In this document: positions 61,378 through 64,000 of the stretch, piece by piece
How positions within the stretch are numbered: the stretch's first letter is position 1
Layout: each line of letters begins with the position of its first letter
From: Mastacembelus armatus
Taxonomy: Eukaryota > Chordata > Actinopteri > Synbranchiformes > Mastacembelidae
DNA: 64,000 bases
Direction of reading: 5' to 3'
NCBI RefSeq assembly: GCF_900324485.2
Contig: NC_046651.1
Location: 10,880,605-10,944,604, forward strand
Position numbers and translations under genes: made by a program
The notes under the pieces: model-generated
Databases searched by the model: none
Told to the model about the DNA's origin: nothing
Seen by the model: only the letters and a program-made list of their open reading frames with translations

Positions 61378-64000
61378 GCGGCGATCTGTTGGACAGAGAG
61401 TTTGTGTCCTGTGACCTGGGAGGGGGGTCGAAGGCCTCTGACGTGACTTCGAACAAGACACTGAACTCCAGCCTGGTTTCTCTGTATCCACCTCACGCAC
61501 TGGTGAAATGCATACAAGTGTCTCATCATCCGGATATACAGAGACACGCATTCCTGTGAAATGACACTTTCCAGAGACCAAAAAGAGTTGGGCAACAACT
61601 CAGACTGGGAGAAACTGAAGAATGAAGATGAATGGAGGAACAGAGGGGAAATTGTGACTTAACTTGGCTCTTAGACCAGGTAATAAAATAATGTAGTGGG
61701 TGAATTTAAAAGAGGAAGGCAGGAATAGTGACATGACAGCAGGGAGATAGAGCAAAGTAAGTGATAAAAGCGTGAGTATTTTAGGCTGTGTGCACGGCGG
61801 GGTGGGCTGCTCCTCACAAGGCCATGCATACACACGAAGCCGTTGCTGAGAGACTTTTGGAGAGCAAACAATGAGGGAATAAAAGGAGGGGAAGCTGAGA
61901 ACTGGCTTTACACACACTTTTTAGAAATGGAAAACCTGCTCTTTTACGGCACATTTATCTAATCTCTGAGCTAGAGCTGTCTGTTTTGTGTGTGTGTGTG
62001 TGTGTGTGTGTGGTAGTTTGCAGAGGTATCAGAGAATCTGCTTCTGTTTTGATTTTCTGTCTAATTAAAAATGATTTAAATGCTCGAGGATAAAAGCATA
62101 TCTTCCCTCTTGGCTTGACATGTAAAACTATTTTCCATGATGACATTACTAAAGAAGGCAGTGATTAGTCATTTGATTTGATATTTGACACAAGCTGCAA
62201 CGACTGGGTGTGTATTTTTGGCAGCTGTACTGTTAATCATAGACCCATTTGTTGCAGGAGCTTGCTGTCAGATTTTGAGCTGGAATGCCTCTGCACTTTT
62301 TGACCCAGGAATTCGTAGCCGAGTCGTAGAAGCTGTAATACATGTAAAATGGGTCAACTTCTGAGCGCTCGGCCATCCCTAAAAAACTTGACACGTGGCA
62401 GACACACATACTCGATAAGAATCCAACTTCTGGACTTTATTGAACCTTAGTGTATCATGAAAATCCTCCCATCAAGGACTTCCTGATGCATCCGAGTCCA
62501 TCCGGCCATCTTTTCCAAAAGGAGAGATGGAGATAGCATGGGGGATGGTTACAATCAAGATAGTCAAGTTAAAAGGACATACAAGTGAGTTGACTATTGA
62601 AGGGCTGTTGGAAGGAAGCCAGAGGAAGTCATTTATAACTTCAGCAGAGGAGGGACTGTCCACGGTGTGACTGTCTGCTAAAGCATGGGAGCTATGTGTC
62701 TGCAAGAGCCCCTGTGAATTGTAACTCTGTATGACCCTGAATGTAATGCAGTGTGTAACCCCCCTGTGGGGAATCTGTCCCCTCGACTGCCAGTGGAAAA
62801 TATATCATATACAGTCAGACGCACACATAGGCTGGGCATGTGGTTTGTATTTCAAAGTACACATTCAAGGCCACCTGTAAACAGTTCCACAGTCAAAATA
62901 TGTGGAGTTCATGTCCTTACATTTGTATTCATGTGGCGTTAAAACGACAGGAAGTAAGTGCATTGTTTTTGTCTCTGGTATTAAAGGACTTTATATTAGC
63001 TTTAGATGTGTACTTCACTGATTATAGGTGTATCTATATTACTTCGTTTTAATGCACATATTATTCTTGTAAACTAATTACTTTAGGTGAAGTGAGTGTA
63101 TAGAAAAATCCTAATGAAACTAAAATGTTATAGGTTTTATTAGTATTGTATATGGACATATCTGTGTTGCAGTGTGCCTGGGGACGGATATGAAGCTGGC
63201 CCTGCCCTCCAGCTTGGAAAACCAGTATGAGACCCTGAGGCTGCTCTACACCGGCTGCCAGGTCGTCCATGGCAACCTAGAGATTACACACCTTCATGGA
63301 AACCTTGACCTCTCCTTCCTACAGGTATATTATTGTTCTTGTCACAGTGAGTGAGTTTTATAGAGAGGGGCTGGTGTTTTTGGTCCTTGGGAGTCCACCT
63401 GTTTATGTTACCGTATTGGAGTCATCTCTTTTTTTCTTTTCTTTCAAGGGGATTGTGGAGGTGCAAGGTTATGTACTTATAGCCCATGTTTCAGTGAGTC
63501 TGGTGCCATTGGACAACCTTCGGATCATCCGAGGCAGCCAACTGTATAACTCCAGCTACGCCTTGGCTGTGCTGGATAACACTCTGGATGGAAAGGGGCT
63601 CAGGACGCTGCGGCTTCGTAGCCTCACAGGTCAGAAACCAGAAGAGTAGAACTTAAAGTTTACAATGAAGCCCAGCATGATGTGGGCTGAGGCTGGGACT
63701 GTATGTATGAGTTGGCTGGGTTCATTGATTTTATCTTTAAAATGTTGAAGCTTTTAAGGAAAAAAAAAAAATCTCCAGATGTATGGGACCTCTGTTTATT
63801 GGAAGATGTGTAAATGTGGAGGAATTTTGTGTTCTTTTTTCATCCAGTATACGTCTATCTGTAACAGTAAATTGCTAAGCTCATCTTATTTATGCCTCCC
63901 CTGCAGAGATCCTGCTGGGTGGAGTGTATATTTGGGGGAACCCCCAGCTGTGCTTCCCAGACCCCGAGAACATCATGTGGAGAGACACTTTAGATGAGCA
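56531..64000 (+). CDS. erbb2: Receptor tyrosine kinase ErbB2, N-terminal part (exons 1-4, runs off the right edge)
   Basis: Exons: 56531-56603, 63173-63324, 63449-63629, 63907-64000 (continues). Exon 1 encodes the signal peptide [20 protein letters not shown]. Exons 2-4 encode the first ligand-binding-type L domain: [77 protein letters not shown], all matching ERBB2 rather than EGFR. ErbB2 is the ligandless partner of the ERBB family at the plasma membrane. Start: in-frame codons upstream of 56531 include no ATG close by, and this ATG opens the signal peptide. About 151 residues are in the window. Intron 1 is 6.6 kb and rich in TG arrays. The neighbour pgap3 is as in human. Confidence 0.95.
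58246..58502 (+). repeat. Composite TG / TGTC / TGAG array
   Basis: First a 10-nt unit TGTGTCTGTG repeated about eight times, then TGTGAGTGTGTC variants, then TGTC repeats, and finally TG with periodic GC. It is a block-structured minisatellite grown out of a microsatellite. Confidence 0.95.
61344..61376 (+). repeat. (TG)n microsatellite in erbb2 intron 1
   Basis: Pure TG run of about 30 nt. Confidence 0.95.
61985..62012 (+). repeat. (TG)n microsatellite in erbb2 intron 1
   Basis: Pure TG run of about 26 nt. Confidence 0.95.

Larger units (their letters stand above)
56604..63172 (+). other. erbb2 intron 1
   Basis: A 6.6-kb intron. The first 500 nt remain GC/CpG-rich. It holds (CA)n at 58132-58160, a TGTGTC-type array at 58246-58502 and (TG)n at 61344-61376 and 61985-62012. 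Long reading frames at 58 kb are only the repeat read in all frames. I see no other exon. Confidence 0.7.

Overview
The window is vertebrate nuclear DNA, almost certainly from a spiny-rayed teleost. It has compact multi-exon genes with GT-AG introns, abundant CA/TG microsatellites, a Tc1/mariner transposase relic, and LINE-tail fragments of fish type. Gene order is also teleost-like. I placed exons by hand from splice sites, reading phase and family resemblance. For every gene complete in the window the joined exons give a length divisible by three.

Layout, left to right. 0.3-6.3 kb (-): a glycine/tyrosine-rich secreted matrix protein of calymmin/elastin type, built from about 20 small phase-1 exons. 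9.6-14.3 kb (-): a PAT1-family RNA-binding protein, best read as patl2. 15.4-22.5 kb (-): tgfb1i1 (Hic-5), with four LD motifs and four LIM domains. 24.5-25.9 kb (-): elob (elongin B), head-to-head with pkmyt1 (26.9-29.8 kb, +). 31.5-37.4 kb (+): two related three-finger C2H2 genes flanking a strongly divergent Rho GTPase of RhoG type. 39.3-41.8 kb (+): a sesquipedalian (PHETA) endosomal adaptor. 43.8-46.3 kb (+): fast-muscle myosin regulatory light chain mylpf. 48.2-51.5 kb (+): pgap3. 56.5 kb to the right edge (+): the first four coding exons of erbb2.

The genes do not form one pathway, but the neighbourhood joins blocks that are apart in human: TGFB1I1/MYLPF (16p11.2), ELOB/PKMYT1 (16p13.3), PGAP3/ERBB2 (17q12) and PATL2 (15q21). 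pgap3-erbb2 and elob-pkmyt1 keep their ancestral adjacency.

No single spectacular new system is visible. The best leads are the Rho protein that has lost Gly12 and Thr35 while keeping an intact reading frame and CAAX box; an unreported in-phase cassette exon that would split the first LD motif of Hic-5; the exon-modular GYG protein with an in-frame 30-nt segment bounded by perfect splice sites; and the elob/pkmyt1 bidirectional promoter with C/EBP, CRE and E2F sites. I saw no retroviral, LTR or Polinton sequence, no tRNA or rRNA gene and no CRISPR array.
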